From: Margaritifera margaritifera
Taxonomy: Eukaryota; Mollusca; Bivalvia; Unionida; Margaritiferidae
DNA: 64,000 nt
Assembly (NCBI GenBank): GCA_029931535.1
Contig: JAQPZY010001685.1
Coordinates: forward strand, 7,051,001 to 7,115,000
Direction of reading: 5' to 3'
Under the pieces are notes generated by a model. That model made no database searches, was not told the DNA's origin, and saw only the letters and a list, made by a program, of their open reading frames with translations. Below are positions 33,216 to 45,344 of the stretch, piece by piece. Position numbers and translations under genes: made by a program. Each line of letters begins with the position of its first letter. Position 1 is the stretch's first letter.

Positions 33216-33575
33216 TTGCAAGACAGGCAAAATGTGGCGTTTTATAGGTGTTCAGCCACCGGAAAAAACCAGAAGTTGAATGAAAATGACATAAAAGAGA
33301 GGAATAACTGTTATGATAGGGAAAAGCGTAATCAAACGTTTCAGAAGACCTGGTCAAAAGACAGGGAATGGCTGAATTATGATGAGGAGAAGAACGTTAT
33401 GCGGTATAATTGGGTTACGGAATTCGCAAAAACAAACGCAGAGAAAACATCCAGACGGTTAAGGAGACCAGAACAAACCCGATATGGACCTAGAGTGCAG
33501 GTGGAGGACAAGAAAGGAGACCTGGATCCCTTTCTGGAATTGGATCCAGATTATCTTGAGAAACAAGGAATGTGA
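33216..33575 (+). pseudogene. TTF-type zinc-finger fragment in E1
   Basis: An open frame of about 119 codons contains RNQTFQKTWSKDREWLNYDE followed by NVMRYNW. This resembles the start of the TTF-type zinc finger in ZNF862-like hAT transposases (K-x-F-x-x-W, then EWLxYDE, then MxCxxC), but the Cys pair is lost (MRYNW). The rest is a basic tail ending at 33572. The downstream catalytic domain is missing. An old or repurposed fragment is possible; I see no evidence of current function. Confidence 0.5.
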
Positions 33576-35879
33576 ATTGACTGATTGATGATTTGAAGCA
33601 AGATTTATATTTCTGTACTTCTGCATTTCATATGATAATGCTATTTATGAAATAAAATTGTTGTTAATCTCAATACGAGTGTGTGACATTGTTTTGTGGA
33701 CAGGACTAGTAAAGATTTGGCAGGACTAGTAAATTTCTCAGTATACTAGTCCTTCTGGCTACAAAGAAATTTGTGTTAAATTCGAGCCCTGTATAAGGGA
33801 CGTGAGAAGGTCTCTTCTCTTCCTCTGAATTTTCTGGCTTTTCCATCTCAGAGTCCCTTGGGTCTCAGAAAGGAATTAGTAGAGTCTCTTCGGAGATATT
33901 CAGGGATAGTGGGCTCATTCCTAAGGGAGTATCTAAGTGGGTGGAGAATATGTCGCACCCTCCAATGAGGAAGGAGCAGCACCCTCCCCAATCCTGTAGG
34001 GCAGAGAGAGGGAGGAGCAGCACCCTCTCTATTCCTCTTGGACAGAGAGTGAGTTGCGCCATACTGTTAGGGAGGAGCAGCACCCTCTTTCTTTTGACAC
34101 ATAGGGCAGAGAGGGAGGAGCAGTACCCTCTACTTCCCCACAGTTCGATGACAGCAGAAAGTGAGTTGCCCCCCCCCCCCCCCCCCCGTGGCCAGTTGTC
34201 GGTGACAGGATCGTGCCAACTGGAAAGGGCTGGGCCTCGATCTAAGTACAACTTATCTGGTAGAGGATCTTCGTACAGATCAGGGTTGTCTGACCGAGTG
34301 CCGGGTGCCAGTCGCCGGTCATTGGGCTACGAGTACCGGTCATTTGAGGCATATCTGTATGGGAAGAGGGACCGGGTAGAGACCCCCCTCTCTCCAGACT
34401 ACTGTTCAATCCCTCTTGGGATTTGGATTCATTGTACTGACGTAGGACTAGGGAATGGGATCAGATCTGCTTCCCTATGATTCCATTTAACCCCTATGGG
34501 ATGTGTTGCCTTCCACTGCATGGCAGTGATTGCATACGGCATATAGCCATGGTCTTCAGGGTCTTGGCCTCATGGCAGAAAGATTGATGCTGAAGTTCAT
34601 AGAAGGAGGGAAGGGGACAAACCTTCCCCCAATCGCCCCAGGAGGGTCGAGAGTCGCTCTCACACTTCTGCCATGTCTGTCACTAAGGACAGTCCCTTGA
34701 TTCCGCGTGAGGAGTCACGGGTCGAGGTCCCTCTTACTCCGAAGTCTCCTCAGCCTAAAAAACAGAGACACTGGGTCACATAGCCCTGCTTCCCAGGTTC
34801 AAGTGTAGGATGAGGATGTCCTTTCTGTCCTCTTGGATTCTCAAGAGTTTGATACGGAAGAGGCAGAGGTGGCACCCCCTTCCTTCAGGTCTCTGGAACT
34901 TTCGGTTAAGGCGGCAGAGGAGGAAGAGATCTGGTAATTTTACAACGCGGTTAATGAGGTTTACTGCCTCCTGCCCAATGATATGTGTCCCAAGCCTTCA
35001 GGCTTTGAGGACACTAAGATTCTCTCCAGCTTGGAGAAACTAGGTCTGCCTCTCGACTAGATCTCTTGTTGCTTCCTCACTCAGCTACAGTAAAGGAGCT
35101 GTCCCAAAGGTTTTGTAAGGGCCAGGAGTTTCCTAGACAAAGCAGAGGGTGGTTGGTCCCCCTTCTATGGTGAGACCTTTGATGTTTTCTGCTAGTTATT
35201 GGGTTCACACCCCTTCCAGGCCCCTTAAACCTCCCACTTTAGATGCTGCAGCTACACAAGTGGGTATTTCCACAGGGACTTGGGCTCGCCTTCAAGTTAA
35301 AACACTGGAGGCCAAAGAGCAAAAAGCTAGGTCACTAGTAACCGTAGCTTCACATGCTGATCTCTTTTTAGCAGCCTTCTACAACCTGCTGAGAGAGGAA
35401 TCTCTGTTGCCACTTGCTCTTCATCGTTTATTGGAAGCAGTGGCAAAACCATCAATGCATGCGCTATCCTTGTCCATGGCTTTATTGGCAGAGCTTCTCC
35501 ACCTCCGCAGGAATGTTTTCTTTGGACACATCCAAGATATTATTGGAGCACAGTAAGAACCTTTTGATGGCTGCTCCCCTGGAGGCAGAGACTCTTTTTG
35601 GAGGGCTCATTCCCTCTGTGGCTTCTCAAGATTTGAGAGACCAGCAACATCGCTCTCTCGCGTCCGCACCTTGCCCATCTAAACCGGCCAGGTAGCAAAG
35701 TCATCCTGAATGGCCACAGGGCCCTTCAGCCAAATTTTGTACTGCCATGCAGCTCTAGTCTAAGCAACGACAGTTCAGACCTCCCCTTCATCAGTTGGGC
35801 CCTAGAAGGACACACTGCAGAGGCCAAGGGAAGAGGTTTACAAGCCCTTCACTTTTCCTAAGGAAAAGGGGAGTCTGGA

Positions 35880-36720
35880 CTTGATCCCTCTCCTGCAGAG
35901 CATCCCTCTTTCATGGGTTCCAGTAGGTACCAGACTAAACCCTTTTTCAGAGGCTTGGTTCTGCATCACGGTCGATGGATGGGTCCTCTCTATCATAAAA
36001 GGAGGATACTGTCTTTGGTTTTGAGATCTTCCTCCTCTAGTAAGGACCCCCATTTTCTTCCACCAGTCGAATCTGGTGCGGTTAAAGGAAGAGGTACACT
36101 CCCTTCTCCAGAAGGGTGCAGTGGAGAGGGTCTTCAATGACCATTTTCTGGCTTTCTACTCTGGATTTTCCTGTTACCCAAGAAAGGGGGAAAGTTTCGT
36201 CTAATTATCGATCTTTCCTCCCTAAACAGATTTCTGCAGGAGGAACCCTTCAAGATGGAAACAGCAGCTTTAGTCAGGAATGCCATAAGGCTCGGCCACT
36301 GGGTGGTCTCCATCGATCTTCAGGATGCGTATCGTCACATCCCTATCTTTCCTCCTCACAGGAAGTAGCTCTGGTTTTGCTTGGATAGAGAGGTCTTCCA
36401 ATTTTGCACTCTATCGTTTGGCCTAGCCTCCGCACCCAGAGCGTTTACCAGGGTCATGGTAGTAGTTGCAGCCCACTTAAGGTCATTGGGTATCCCAGTC
36501 CTCCAATATTTTGATGATTGGCTGATCCACAATGGCGGGCTCGAGTCCCTCAGAATCGATCTGTCTTGCTGTTGGTCCTTAGTGACTAGACTGGGTCTCT
36601 TACTCAACTGAGAGAGGTTGGAGCTTTCTCCATCTCAAGATGCCGTCTACGTGTGGATAAATTTCCTTATGAACAGGATTAGTCCATGTCCCTTGGGACA
36701 GAGTAGACAATATCCTGGCC
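35880..36720 (+). pseudogene. Reverse transcriptase of DIRS-C
   Basis: Domain blocks run in order: a LPKKGGKFRLIIDLSSLNRF block near 36170-36230, FKMETAALVRNAIRLGHWVV near 36250, SIDLQDAYRHIP near 36313, LSFGLASAPRAFTRVM near 36414, and the catalytic box QYFDDWLI near 36504-36527. Tyr-x-Asp-Asp-Trp is typical of DIRS-type polymerases. At least one in-frame stop (TAG near 36365) and frameshifts break it. RNase H follows directly. Confidence 0.8.
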
Positions 36721-36922
36721 CTGTTGGAGACGCTTAGAGCCAAGACCACGTTGTCGGGTCGTCTTTTTCGTTCTCTGCTGGGGATCTTGAACTCCGCAGC
36801 AGACCTGGTATCCCTAGGCAGACTACACTTGCGTCCTCTCTATTTTCTCCTTCTGGCAAACTGGAAAACACACAGGGACTCGGAATATTCAGATTTCTCT
36901 GGGTCAGGTCTTCCATCATCAT

Positions 36923-37690
36923 TTGTCTTGGTGGATCAATCGGGACCGGTTTCTTGCCGGAGTCCCTATACACGCCCCCAGTTCCCACTCCTATCTGTTT
37001 GCAGACACGTCGGATTCAGGGTGGGGTACTCATCTGGAGCCCGAGGGTCTGATTCTTCAGGGTTCATGGTCCCGGGATGAATCTACCCTCTACATAAACA
37101 ATTTGGAAATGAGGGCAGTGTTCTTAGCCCTTCAGGGGTGCGTCGACAACATAAGGGGTCGCTGTGTGATGGTCTCCGACGACAACACGTCGGTGGTGGC
37201 ATACCTCAGAAGACAAGGAGGTACACATGCCCCTTTGCTTTTGCGTGGAGGTTTGGAACCTCCTTCATTGGGCAACCTTAGAAGGGATTACCCTTTGAGT
37301 TTGCAAAATTCCTGGCAAAAAGAATATTTTGGCAGACAGTCTGTCCAAGAAAGGATGGATAGTCATCACAGAATGGTCTCTGCACCAATCCATAGCAGTT
37401 GCCCAGTTCTGACTTTAAGGGACACCCTTGGTGAACTTGTTCGCCACGAGGCTAAACAACAAGCTCCCCTTTTATGTCTGCCCAGTCACCGACCAGAGAG
37501 CCTGGGTAGTGTATGCTTTCAGTCTGAATTGGGATTGTCTGTTCACTTACGCCTTCCCACCCTTCAGAATGATTCCACAAGTATTTTACAAAGTAAGGAA
37601 CTCCACTGCTCAGCTCGTGTTGATAGCCCATCTGTGGCCCCAATGATCATGGTTCAACGATCTTCTAGACCTGCTGGTAGACCAGCCTAG
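36923..37690 (+). pseudogene. RNase H and C-terminal connection of DIRS-C polymerase
   Basis: An open frame of 255 codons gives FADTSDSGWG near 37001, YINNLEMRAVFLALQGC near 37095 and VSDDNTSVVAYLRRQGGTHA near 37172. These are the Asp, Glu and Asp blocks of RNase H, all acidic residues present. Beyond about 37250 the true frame shifts, and another frame gives NLFATRLNNKLPFYVCPVTD (37431 on) and YAFPPF near 37551, the conserved block following RNase H in DIRS-like elements. It degrades the RNA strand during reverse transcription. The frame change marks decay. Confidence 0.75.
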
Positions 37691-37699
37691 GGTGTTGCC

Positions 37700-38130
37700 A
37701 CAGAGGAGGGACCTTCTGTTGCAGCACAGGGGTTGTCTTGTACACAACAGCCCACAGATTCTCCACCTTCATGCTTGGCTCATCTCAAACGATCTCTCCG
37801 CCAGGAGAAGTTTTTGAACAAAGTCGCCAAGTGCATCGTTCAATCCAAGAGGCGATCTTCATCAAAGGTCTACAATGCCAAGGGATCTTTCTTTCATGAA
37901 AATTAAAGCTCATGAGGTTCAAGCCATTGCTACCTCATGGGCCTATTTGACTCATTGTCTGTAGGATGTGATGAAAGCCACATTTTGGTGATCCCACATG
38001 ACCAACTCTTTTTACCTTCGCTTGTTGTCTCACCAAAACGAAGGCATATTTTCTCTGGGTCCATTAGTCGTAGCTCAAAAAGTGGCGCATGCAGATACCA
38101 TCCATCAGTAGTCAATGCCTCTATAGTGTG
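37700..38130 (+). pseudogene. Tyrosine recombinase remnant of DIRS-C
   Basis: The N-terminal piece (LHAWLISNDLSA near 37770) is followed at about 37885 by a jump to the C-terminus: HEVQAIATSWAYL near 37911, then blocks near 38000-38090. By comparison with DIRS-A and DIRS-B about 0.75 kb is missing, including the box with the first catalytic Arg. The H-x-x-R box reads HEVQ. The enzyme would be dead. Confidence 0.6.
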
Positions 38131-38568
38131 GATAAGTATTCCTTGTTATTTTCCTTAACCAGTTGTGAGATCATCAGCCTCCCACCAAACGCACAAATTC
38201 AGCTAAGCAATAGCAACAGAGTAAACTATTACTGATATTAAAATGTAGTTGGGGGGGGGGGGGTAAAACTAATTTTAATTATATAATACTAACTAATTGC
38301 CATACCTCACTGCACTGATGTCCCACTAGTAAGGCTACGTCCTGAAAAAGAATGAGGAATTGTGGGCTACACTTATGCAATGCTGTGGGGTTTACACAGG
38401 GAGTTCTTTTCACTAGAACTTTCTAGTCAACCCTATGGGAGGATGAATTCTCATCATGCGGTCATATTTTCCGTCACAGAAATAAATTAGCTACGCAATA
38501 GCAACAGGTAAGTATTACATAATTAAAATTAGTTTTATCCCCCTAACAAAAAACTACATATTTGCTGC

Positions 38569-40129
38569 CTATGTTGTAATCCAGTAGCAAAATGACTTAC
38601 CAAGTGACTCAGGTGTCACTGGGAGTTCTTTGTTTTTAAAATTCCTGGTTGAAAATTTTTCTAGTGGATTTCTCACCAGGTGGCAAAACCATCAAGCAGG
38701 TAGCAAATTTCCCACTTGCTTCTCTATATTTCAAACCCTGTATTTTTTATTTCTAGTGGCATATTATTGGTCTTAGATCAGAATTTTACTAATCTGACAT
38801 CCAATATGGCTGCCTTTGTGTAAAGTTGTAAAAATTTAAAAATAAATTCCACAAAAATTTAGGAAGATAAACCGTTCCAAATAAATGTAAACATACAAGA
38901 AAAATTATATAATGTAAAGATGTTAAAATTATGTAAAAATGTATATTAAAAGAAAATAAATAAAGGTAACATATATTTTTGAAGGAAGCTATGGATTATT
39001 TGGTATTATTTCAGTGATACATTCTAAAACAATATAAATATTAGAGCTGCATCACGTTTGTAGACAGAGTTTCTAGAGAGACTTGTCACAAACAGCAGTA
39101 CATGTACACAATGAGCAGACTGTCCTAGCTTTGCAAAGAAAAAGATATACCAGAAATGCATCCAGAATTCTTTATTAGTAAAAGAACATTGAAACATCAT
39201 GCAAGTGTTCTGTATTGGCAAGAAAAGGTATATTGCAACCTGGTTTAGCTACCTAGACATTGTACTTGCCAGACGCATTGATACACAGTCGTGACAATAA
39301 AGATATAATTTTTCAGACAGTATTCAAGAATTTTTTTAATTTTCATGAGTACATGAATTATCTGGACAAAGAGAAAAGTAATTATTTTTTTATGTCTGGA
39401 TATAGAGTCAGTGATGATAATGGTGGGATTTTGTCACTTTTTGCTGAGGAATAAGCTGGAGTCTAATTGAAACAAAGTGATTTAAGTTTTCAGTAGAACT
39501 GTAACAAGTGTGTAGCTTCATGCAGCAAGAGTCAAACTTATACTGTGTAATTGCTGAACAGGACTATTTATATTTCAGCACACTGCCAAATCTTCCTTAA
39601 TAATTTGCTATAGCTTATGTTGGTGCACTTCCCATTTACATTAGTAAAGCACTTAACTGCACTTTATGTTGTCTGGAATCAATTTAAACAATAGCTGCAC
39701 CCAATAGTATGCGAGACTGATGACATGACTATGTACAGATGTACAGTGGCAGTTTTTTCTTATAGTTATTGAAGTTGAGCAGGGGTTATACAATACTTTT
39801 TTCACATCTCTTTACATCAAGTGCCATATAACTCCTTCATCGTTTGAAATACATGTATCCATAAACCTTTGAAACTAATTGGAGATGATTTTCATATGCA
39901 TGTACTGAAGAGTTTTAAATTTCATTCCACTCCTTTTGGCCAGGGTAAGGGGACATTGGCATGTGAACTAGGAGGTGAGATGGTGTGGAAAGTTCGTGGG
40001 CATGCAGTGTCTGTGCCCAACCTTGCCCTTGTACCATTCACGCTATTTTATTTGAGATGACAGTATGTCCTTAATGCAGATGGGTCATAATGAGATGTGA
40101 TAAAACGCCCATAATTTCTAATATCATTT
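38569..40129. other. Intron 2 DNA, no gene
   Basis: A short H-family phrase (ACATCCAATATGGCTGCC) is at about 38799. A stretch ending TTTCAAACCCTG near 38743 resembles the right end of E2-type hAT elements, but no left end was found. Otherwise nothing recognisable. Confidence 0.4.
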
Positions 40130-40381
40130 TGTACCTCTACTGGTCATAAACTAGAAGAGCTTATGGGATGATCTGTTGTCCAGCCGACATCCATCCATAA
40201 GCACAAGTTTGTTATTGTTACTCCTCCTAAACTGCTTGGAAGATTGTCATGAAACTTCACACACACATTCATCCCAAGGTCTACTTGGTCTGAATGAAAA
40301 TGGTGCAGCTCAGACATCCAATATGGCCACCACAGCAGCCAACTCCTCCTGAATGGATGGTCATATCAACATAGTGGAAAT
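40130..40381 (+). mobile_element. H-family fragment H4 (head segment)
   Basis: It begins with the family head (ACTGGTCATAAACTAGAAGA, 'gcttatgggatg') and one unit, then is cut off where the E2-type sequence begins at 40382. Confidence 0.55.
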
Positions 40382-40515
40382 TAGGATTATTCGTCACTTA
40401 CCCACAGGATCGCCATAATACAATTTTTACTGATCCTACCTAAACTTCACTGATCCTGCTTAAACCAAATGGAAGCCAGTTCAGTTTCTAATTAAGCATT
40501 TATTATTCATTAACG
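40382..40515 (-). mobile_element. Solo terminal fragment of an E2-type hAT-like element
   Basis: This is the reverse complement of the last 130 bp of E2 (about 29555-29680), including the repeated words GATCCTGC and ACCCACAGGATC. It lies between H4 and X2. Confidence 0.55.
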
Positions 40516-40592
40516 TCAATTCAAACAAGAACAGTTGTATTACACAAACAAGATTCATTGAAAGTCGAAAGCTCATATTCATTTTCTGTATG

Positions 40593-41290
40593 CAGGGATT
40601 TACAAATCCACTTGCCTGACCCCCCCCCCCCCCCGGACGAGCTCATTTAGCGTAGCACAATCATCTTTCACATAACTGGCCATTTTATCTATTGTATGTG
40701 TCATTTCCATCTTGTGGTCATTGTCAAGGTCAATCTCATTTTCTCATGCAGATGTGATAATGTGAATACTTGCACTTTAAAGCAAGCTTTGACAAATAAG
40801 GAATAAATATTTATATTTTAACTTATCAGTTACATTTTAATCGTAATATTGTGTGTATCCAGGATTCGCCGACTTTCAGGTCTTACATGTAAGTGAGTCT
40901 TCGGCAGTTTGTCAGATTGCCGACTCGGAACACTCAGTTTTTCAAAGATTGTTTTGATACATGTCGCTGATTTAATTGTGAGTAGGTGTTAATTGTTAAT
41001 AATATAACTAGTGAGATTTCTTTGACAGGTGTGTTTGGAAATAAAAATCACTCATCTCTAACGATTAACCACCAGGAGGATTTTGTGACTGATGTTACGA
41101 AAATGTAGCACCCACAAGCGTTTATGATCTGTTGTCTAAATGATAATTACAGGTGACTGATACATATTTACTGCTTGGCAAACAATTAAATGGACAAAAA
41201 TAAGTGTTCTCAGATCATTCTCAAAAGTCGGATTGTCAAATATTTTGATGCATGTCGCCGATTTCAAAGTGACTAGATGGAGGGACTCGG
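40593..41290 (+). mobile_element. TIR element X, copy X2
   Basis: It begins CAGGGATTTACAAATCCACT at 40593 and follows X1 (10544-11390) over about 700 bp, including a run of 15 C at 40620-40634 where X1 has a short CCC tract. The right end was not found. There is no coding capacity. Confidence 0.6.
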
Positions 41291-43364
41291 ATTATTCACA
41301 GCAACCAAAAACTTGTGTTTGCTGAAACTTGTCTGAACTAGAAATAGTAACCATCCATGTGCGAACAAGCAAAAGTAAAGTTTCTTGCTGTTTTAATTCC
41401 ATTCACAAGTCCGTAAATCGCAGCTTAACAAAAGCTGAAAACCAGTCTCATGCCCTTGCTGCGTATGCATTTATATGACACATTTTGGTCAAGTTGCTAC
41501 AAGGTGAAGACTCAACCATTTGCTGGGATAATTATTATTGTATTAATATAGTGAAACTTTTTATTGGTTGTTTTTGTGCAATTAACGAATCACAAACTGC
41601 CTTGCTAGAGGTAGTGAGAACTGGCCATCTTGCAAGTACGTTAGCATGTTTGCAAAGAAACAAAAAGTATATCTTGCTGCATTTTTTTGGTGGTGGTGAT
41701 GGTAATTATGAAGCTCTTTCCTTTGGTGGTAAAGATATTAAACTTTCTCATTTAAACTCTGATAAGTCTGAATAGGAATCAGTTTGTTAAAGTGTTCTCG
41801 CAGAAAGTGCAGTACATGCATGTATTTATTTCATTCAGTATTTACTATATGACAGTATTTTCTGTTGTAAAATCCCTGGCTCCACAGAAGGAAAATCCCC
41901 CCCCCCCCCCCTTTTTTTTCTCCACCCCTAACTGATTGTCCCTCTTGACCCCTATTAATGAAATCCTGTCCTGAACACAGGGCATGCAGTTTTGCTGCAT
42001 TCATTTGCCTGTCCCATTTTGCTTGTACTTTGCACTTCGCCTTGACTTAAGCATATTGGTGCCATCTATGTTTGTGAACAACACAAATCCAATTATAGGG
42101 AGTACTGGGGACACTGTAGACCCAGCCCTGTAGTCATGAAAATATCTGAGCACACAATTTGAACTTGGGATCCAATTTACAAACTTTTTATTTTCTGGAA
42201 CTTTATTTGTTTCTCTACATACATGCAATAATTGTAGTGGGATTGGGTGACTCTAAGTTCGAATTTTATTTTTGGAGTTCAGTTTTTGTGCTCAGACAGT
42301 TTCATTACCTCAGGCCTGAATCTACCATTGCATAATGTGTCAGCATATCAGGATCTGCACTGTTTGTTCCACTTACATTTTCAGCCAAACAGCATAGATT
42401 CAGATTTTCTGACACATATTGCAATGGCAGATCTGTGTTAATACCCCAATCAACACCTTTTCTAAAGTGACACAAGAGTGGCAAACAGGACTGTGGTGTT
42501 GATTCAGATGCATCAGAAAAATATTACATTTGCAAAGTATGTCAGAACTTTGCCCCATTTTACAGTAAACAGTTATTTTTACAAAACATATACAAGATTC
42601 TACTTATTTTAGCATGCATTTATCAAAGTCACTTCTAAATGTAGGTACATTTCTCCCTGGTGACCTCTGGCCTATTGCAAAAGGAGATAAATATTACTTC
42701 TCATTGGGGACTCTGTAGATTGGTCTATGTTGTTTACATTTTGGGTTGTACATTATGCACTGGTAGATATGGTGTAGTTACGTACATGTAAGCTAGTTTT
42801 CCTTGCCAGTAAACCATAGTTCTAGTGTCACTGCCAACAAAATGTTTATTGTGCTTCCGCATGCAGTATTAACAGACAGGTGTGGGTGCATATTGGAGCT
42901 CCTTTTATTTGATATGTTGACATAAAGTGATAAATATACTATCTGCTTTTTTTCCCCACTGCCTTGTGTTTAATCTTGAATTGGTGGGAGTGTGAAATCA
43001 GCATTGTCAATTTCATCAATGATAAATGTGCTGTGGAAAATGGGCTGCTATGCTTTCGCAGCTAGATAATGGCTCTTCATTGAATCCCAATAATACAATC
43101 AATATATTCTTTCAGATTTTCTGCTGCATAATATCAATAAATACCAAGTTGCAAGTCCCTATAGAATTTTGAGCTGTATTATCTCTATCCAATTAATCTT
43201 TTCTAGATGAAAATTCACAGATCCTTGCTGAAATAATTAGGTAATGTTTTCAGCCATTTAGATATTTAGTTAAAGTACTAGTTGCCTGCTGAAAACTAAA
43301 CCCCTTTCCCTTCTAACAGGCATGGAAAATTCCACAAGTCTTGACTTTCCTATGATTTACTACT
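41291..43364. other. Intron 2 DNA, no gene
   Basis: AT-rich, with a run of 15 C at 41897-41911. A 96-codon open frame at 41485-41775 has no recognisable domain and no support from splice sites. Nothing else was seen. Confidence 0.4.
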
Positions 43365-43570
43365 AGAATTGTCACTAGTACAGGTATATCAGTTGGTAGA
43401 GTATCTGTATTGTAATTCAAGCATCATGGGTTAGATGCTCACCTAGGTTAGCCCTGGTCAGCTGAAAAGGTGTGTCCATGGGAAAGGCATGTACATGTAG
43501 CACCCATTTCCTTTGCATGACATAGACAATATTGTGTTGAAGTGCCGCTAAAAAACAAACCCAACCAACC
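43365..43570 (+). mobile_element. tRNA-derived SINE
   Basis: A box-A-like TATATCAGTTGGTAGAG begins near 43385 and a box-B-like GGGTTAGATGC near 43428. These are the internal RNA polymerase III promoter elements of a tRNA-derived head. The body ends with TGTTGAAGTGCCGCTAAAAA and an A-rich (AAAC/CAAC)n tail, an ending I recall from molluscan SINEs. The substitutions in box B suggest an old copy. Confidence 0.65.
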
Positions 43571-44299
43571 AATTATTATTTCTTCGGATGCTATAAGAGA
43601 TGCAAGTCTTGGGACAGGAAAAAATAATTATTGTAGACTTGTATGCACATATAAAATATAAACTTTTTCAGTGTTTCAACAGTTACAGACATGAAATATT
43701 TGTAACGTAAATAATAAGATCACCACACATTATTACCAGCAGTGATCAGCTCATATTCAATTATCACATCAATAAAGTGCTATTCATTTAATACATGGTC
43801 TATTCTAGAACTGAAAATTGGGGGGGGGGGGGGGGAATTTCCCTCTTCATTGCTTAAAATGGGCGTAATTTTCTAAATATAGGAGGGATGTATTGAAGAA
43901 ATAATGGTTAGGGCTTGAAACTATAATGTGTGAGTTTCACATATTCTGTTGGTTTTTCAGTGTGATTTTTAGAATTAGCTCAAATACTGTGATCGTGCAG
44001 TATAGACTTTTCTGTTGTTATTTTATTAACATATTTTTGGATTTCTCCAACATGCAAATTAGAATAAAGATAATTAAAGACTCTTGTCCACAGGTAATGC
44101 GAGACTTAAAATAGATCATCAGCACTTGTACATTTCCTGCTTAGCATCACTTTTATCCTTGTTTATTCTTAAAAATATTATGAGCACATTTTAACTTATT
44201 CATTCTTTTACCACATCCCATTCTTTCAGATTGCATTGTAGCCATATTTCTATTGCTATTTTATTCACTTTGATTGTTTTATGTGGTTATGATGTGCCA
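43571..44299. other. Intron 2 DNA with 16-G tract
   Basis: Around the run of 16 G at 43820-43835, about 110 bp resembles the reverse complement of 58485-58600, so it is probably a small dispersed repeat. No gene. Confidence 0.4.
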
Positions 44300-44525
44300 G
44301 TTATTTTTTTCTCTGCTGGTCACATATCAGAAGAGCTTATGGGATGGCCTGTTGTCCACTGTCCATTGTCTGTTGTCCATCTGTTAACACAAGTTTGTTA
44401 TCGCTACTCCTACTAAACTACTTGCAGGATTGCCTTCAAACTTTACACACACATTCATCCCATGGTCTAGTTGGTCTTAAATGAAAATGGTGCTGCTTGG
44501 ACCTCTAATATGGCTCTTGCCAAAC
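44300..44525 (+). mobile_element. H-family fragment H5 (head segment)
   Basis: Head phrases (GAAGAGCTTATGGGATGGCC, 'aacacaagtttgttatcgct', 'cttaaatgaaaatggtgct') are present. The copy stops within the first unit. Confidence 0.6.
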
Positions 44526-45344
44526 ATTTTGTCTCGAAAATTAACATGGTGGCAATATATTTGGGAAATTTAATATAAAAACATTCAAAGGAGATATAAG
44601 AAGTTGTGATGAAAAAAGAAAACATATACGTAATTATTAAATGTACTGGAAAATGTGTCATTTTCAGTTCTGGATTTGCTGCTGCTTTAGTCTTAGTATT
44701 ATCCTTCCATGATTAACTGGTTTCTTTTCAAACTAATTATTTATAAAAATCATTTTTTCTTTCAAAAAACTATGCTGTAGAATTTCACCCAACAACAGCA
44801 TTTTATTTCACTCTACTGTTTTTAACAATTAATTATTAATTGACAAGCTGAAAATATATAACACCTAATTACATGTAATAGGAATTTCTGGTATAGTTCG
44901 ATGGTGAAGTTTTATTTGATCAGTTCCCCAAATAAGTCTTCGAGGATGATAATAAAAGTTAGTTGTTGTTAGTATCATATTTTATTAATTCAGACCGAGG
45001 TGTCACATATTTTGCTCTAAAGTTATTATGTTCAGACATGCCAAAGCGCTAACCATATGATGTAGGGGACTGATGTAATGTCTATAGTACACACACGGAG
45101 GTCAATTGTTCAATTATAAGGTGTTTGATAAGCCTAGGAGATAAATTTTCTCTCCTCTTTTGTCTTGTGTTTTGTGGCTATAGTGTTTAAACAATTTGGA
45201 AAATATAATGACAAAACAAGCTTAGTCGGTGACACCTCTTTTGATTGTCTGACAATGAAACAATCTGTAAACTAGACCTACTGACTGCTGAATTTTACTT
45301 TGTTATGGTATTTATTTGACAGTTTAATGGACAAACAGATCAAA
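44526..45344. other. Intron 2 DNA, nothing recognised
   Basis: AT-rich sequence without coding or repeat signals that I can name. Confidence 0.4.

Larger units (their letters stand above)
31307..33791 (+). mobile_element. hAT-like element E1 (TTF-type zinc-finger family)
   Basis: Perfect 11-bp inverted ends CAGGGCTCGAA / TTCGAGCCCTG bound 2,485 bp and are flanked by a 6-bp direct repeat TATAAG (31301-31306 and 33792-33797). Removing it restores an in-frame gag reading in DIRS-C. The repeated subterminal word ACTAGT(A) occurs at both ends, which looks like transposase-binding repeats. A broken coding part near 33216-33575 is listed separately. An internal 225-bp inverted repeat lies at 31434-31660 and 32825-33055. 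hAT elements usually make 8-bp duplications, so the 6-bp repeat is atypical. Confidence 0.7.
31214..35700 (+). pseudogene. Gag-like region of DIRS-C (interrupted by E1)
   Basis: A Cys-rich patch near 31214-31290 reads CTDCKRTDGCPVC, a possible zinc-binding motif. After E1 the frame resumes at 33792 with GREKVSSLPLNFLAFP and a leucine-rich stretch. From 34808 to 35695 sequence such as DVLSVLLDSQEFDTEE and PSMVRPLMFSAS matches the DIRS-B gag near 11960-12330. A low-complexity G/A-rich tract with repeated GGAGGAGCAGCACCCTC phrases sits at 33965-34130, and a run of 19 C at 34169-34187. Multiple frameshifts are present. Gag would package the element RNA. Confidence 0.6.
30555..38568 (+). mobile_element. 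DIRS-like retroelement DIRS-C, nearly full length, split by E1
   Basis: The left terminal repeat (30555-30715) is the reverse complement of the right one (38345-38568); both share the tract with GTTGCTATTGCGTAGCTAAT and the 'aggaattgtggg' phrase. An internal complementary region at 38205-38310, with 13 G at 38251-38263, is complementary to the right end. Inverted ends plus an internal complementary region are the hallmark of DIRS elements. In order it holds gag-like sequence, reverse transcriptase, RNase H and a recombinase tail. Without the 2,485-bp insertion E1 it is about 5.5 kb, normal for the group. Stops, frameshifts and a deletion in the recombinase make it inactive. Confidence 0.85.

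Noticed and set aside
36356..36988. Minus-strand frames over the DIRS-C polymerase
   Set aside because: They are shadows of the conserved reverse transcriptase and RNase H on the + strand.
41485..41775. 96-codon open frame
   Set aside because: No recognisable domain, no splice context and no second copy; chance frame in AT-rich DNA.
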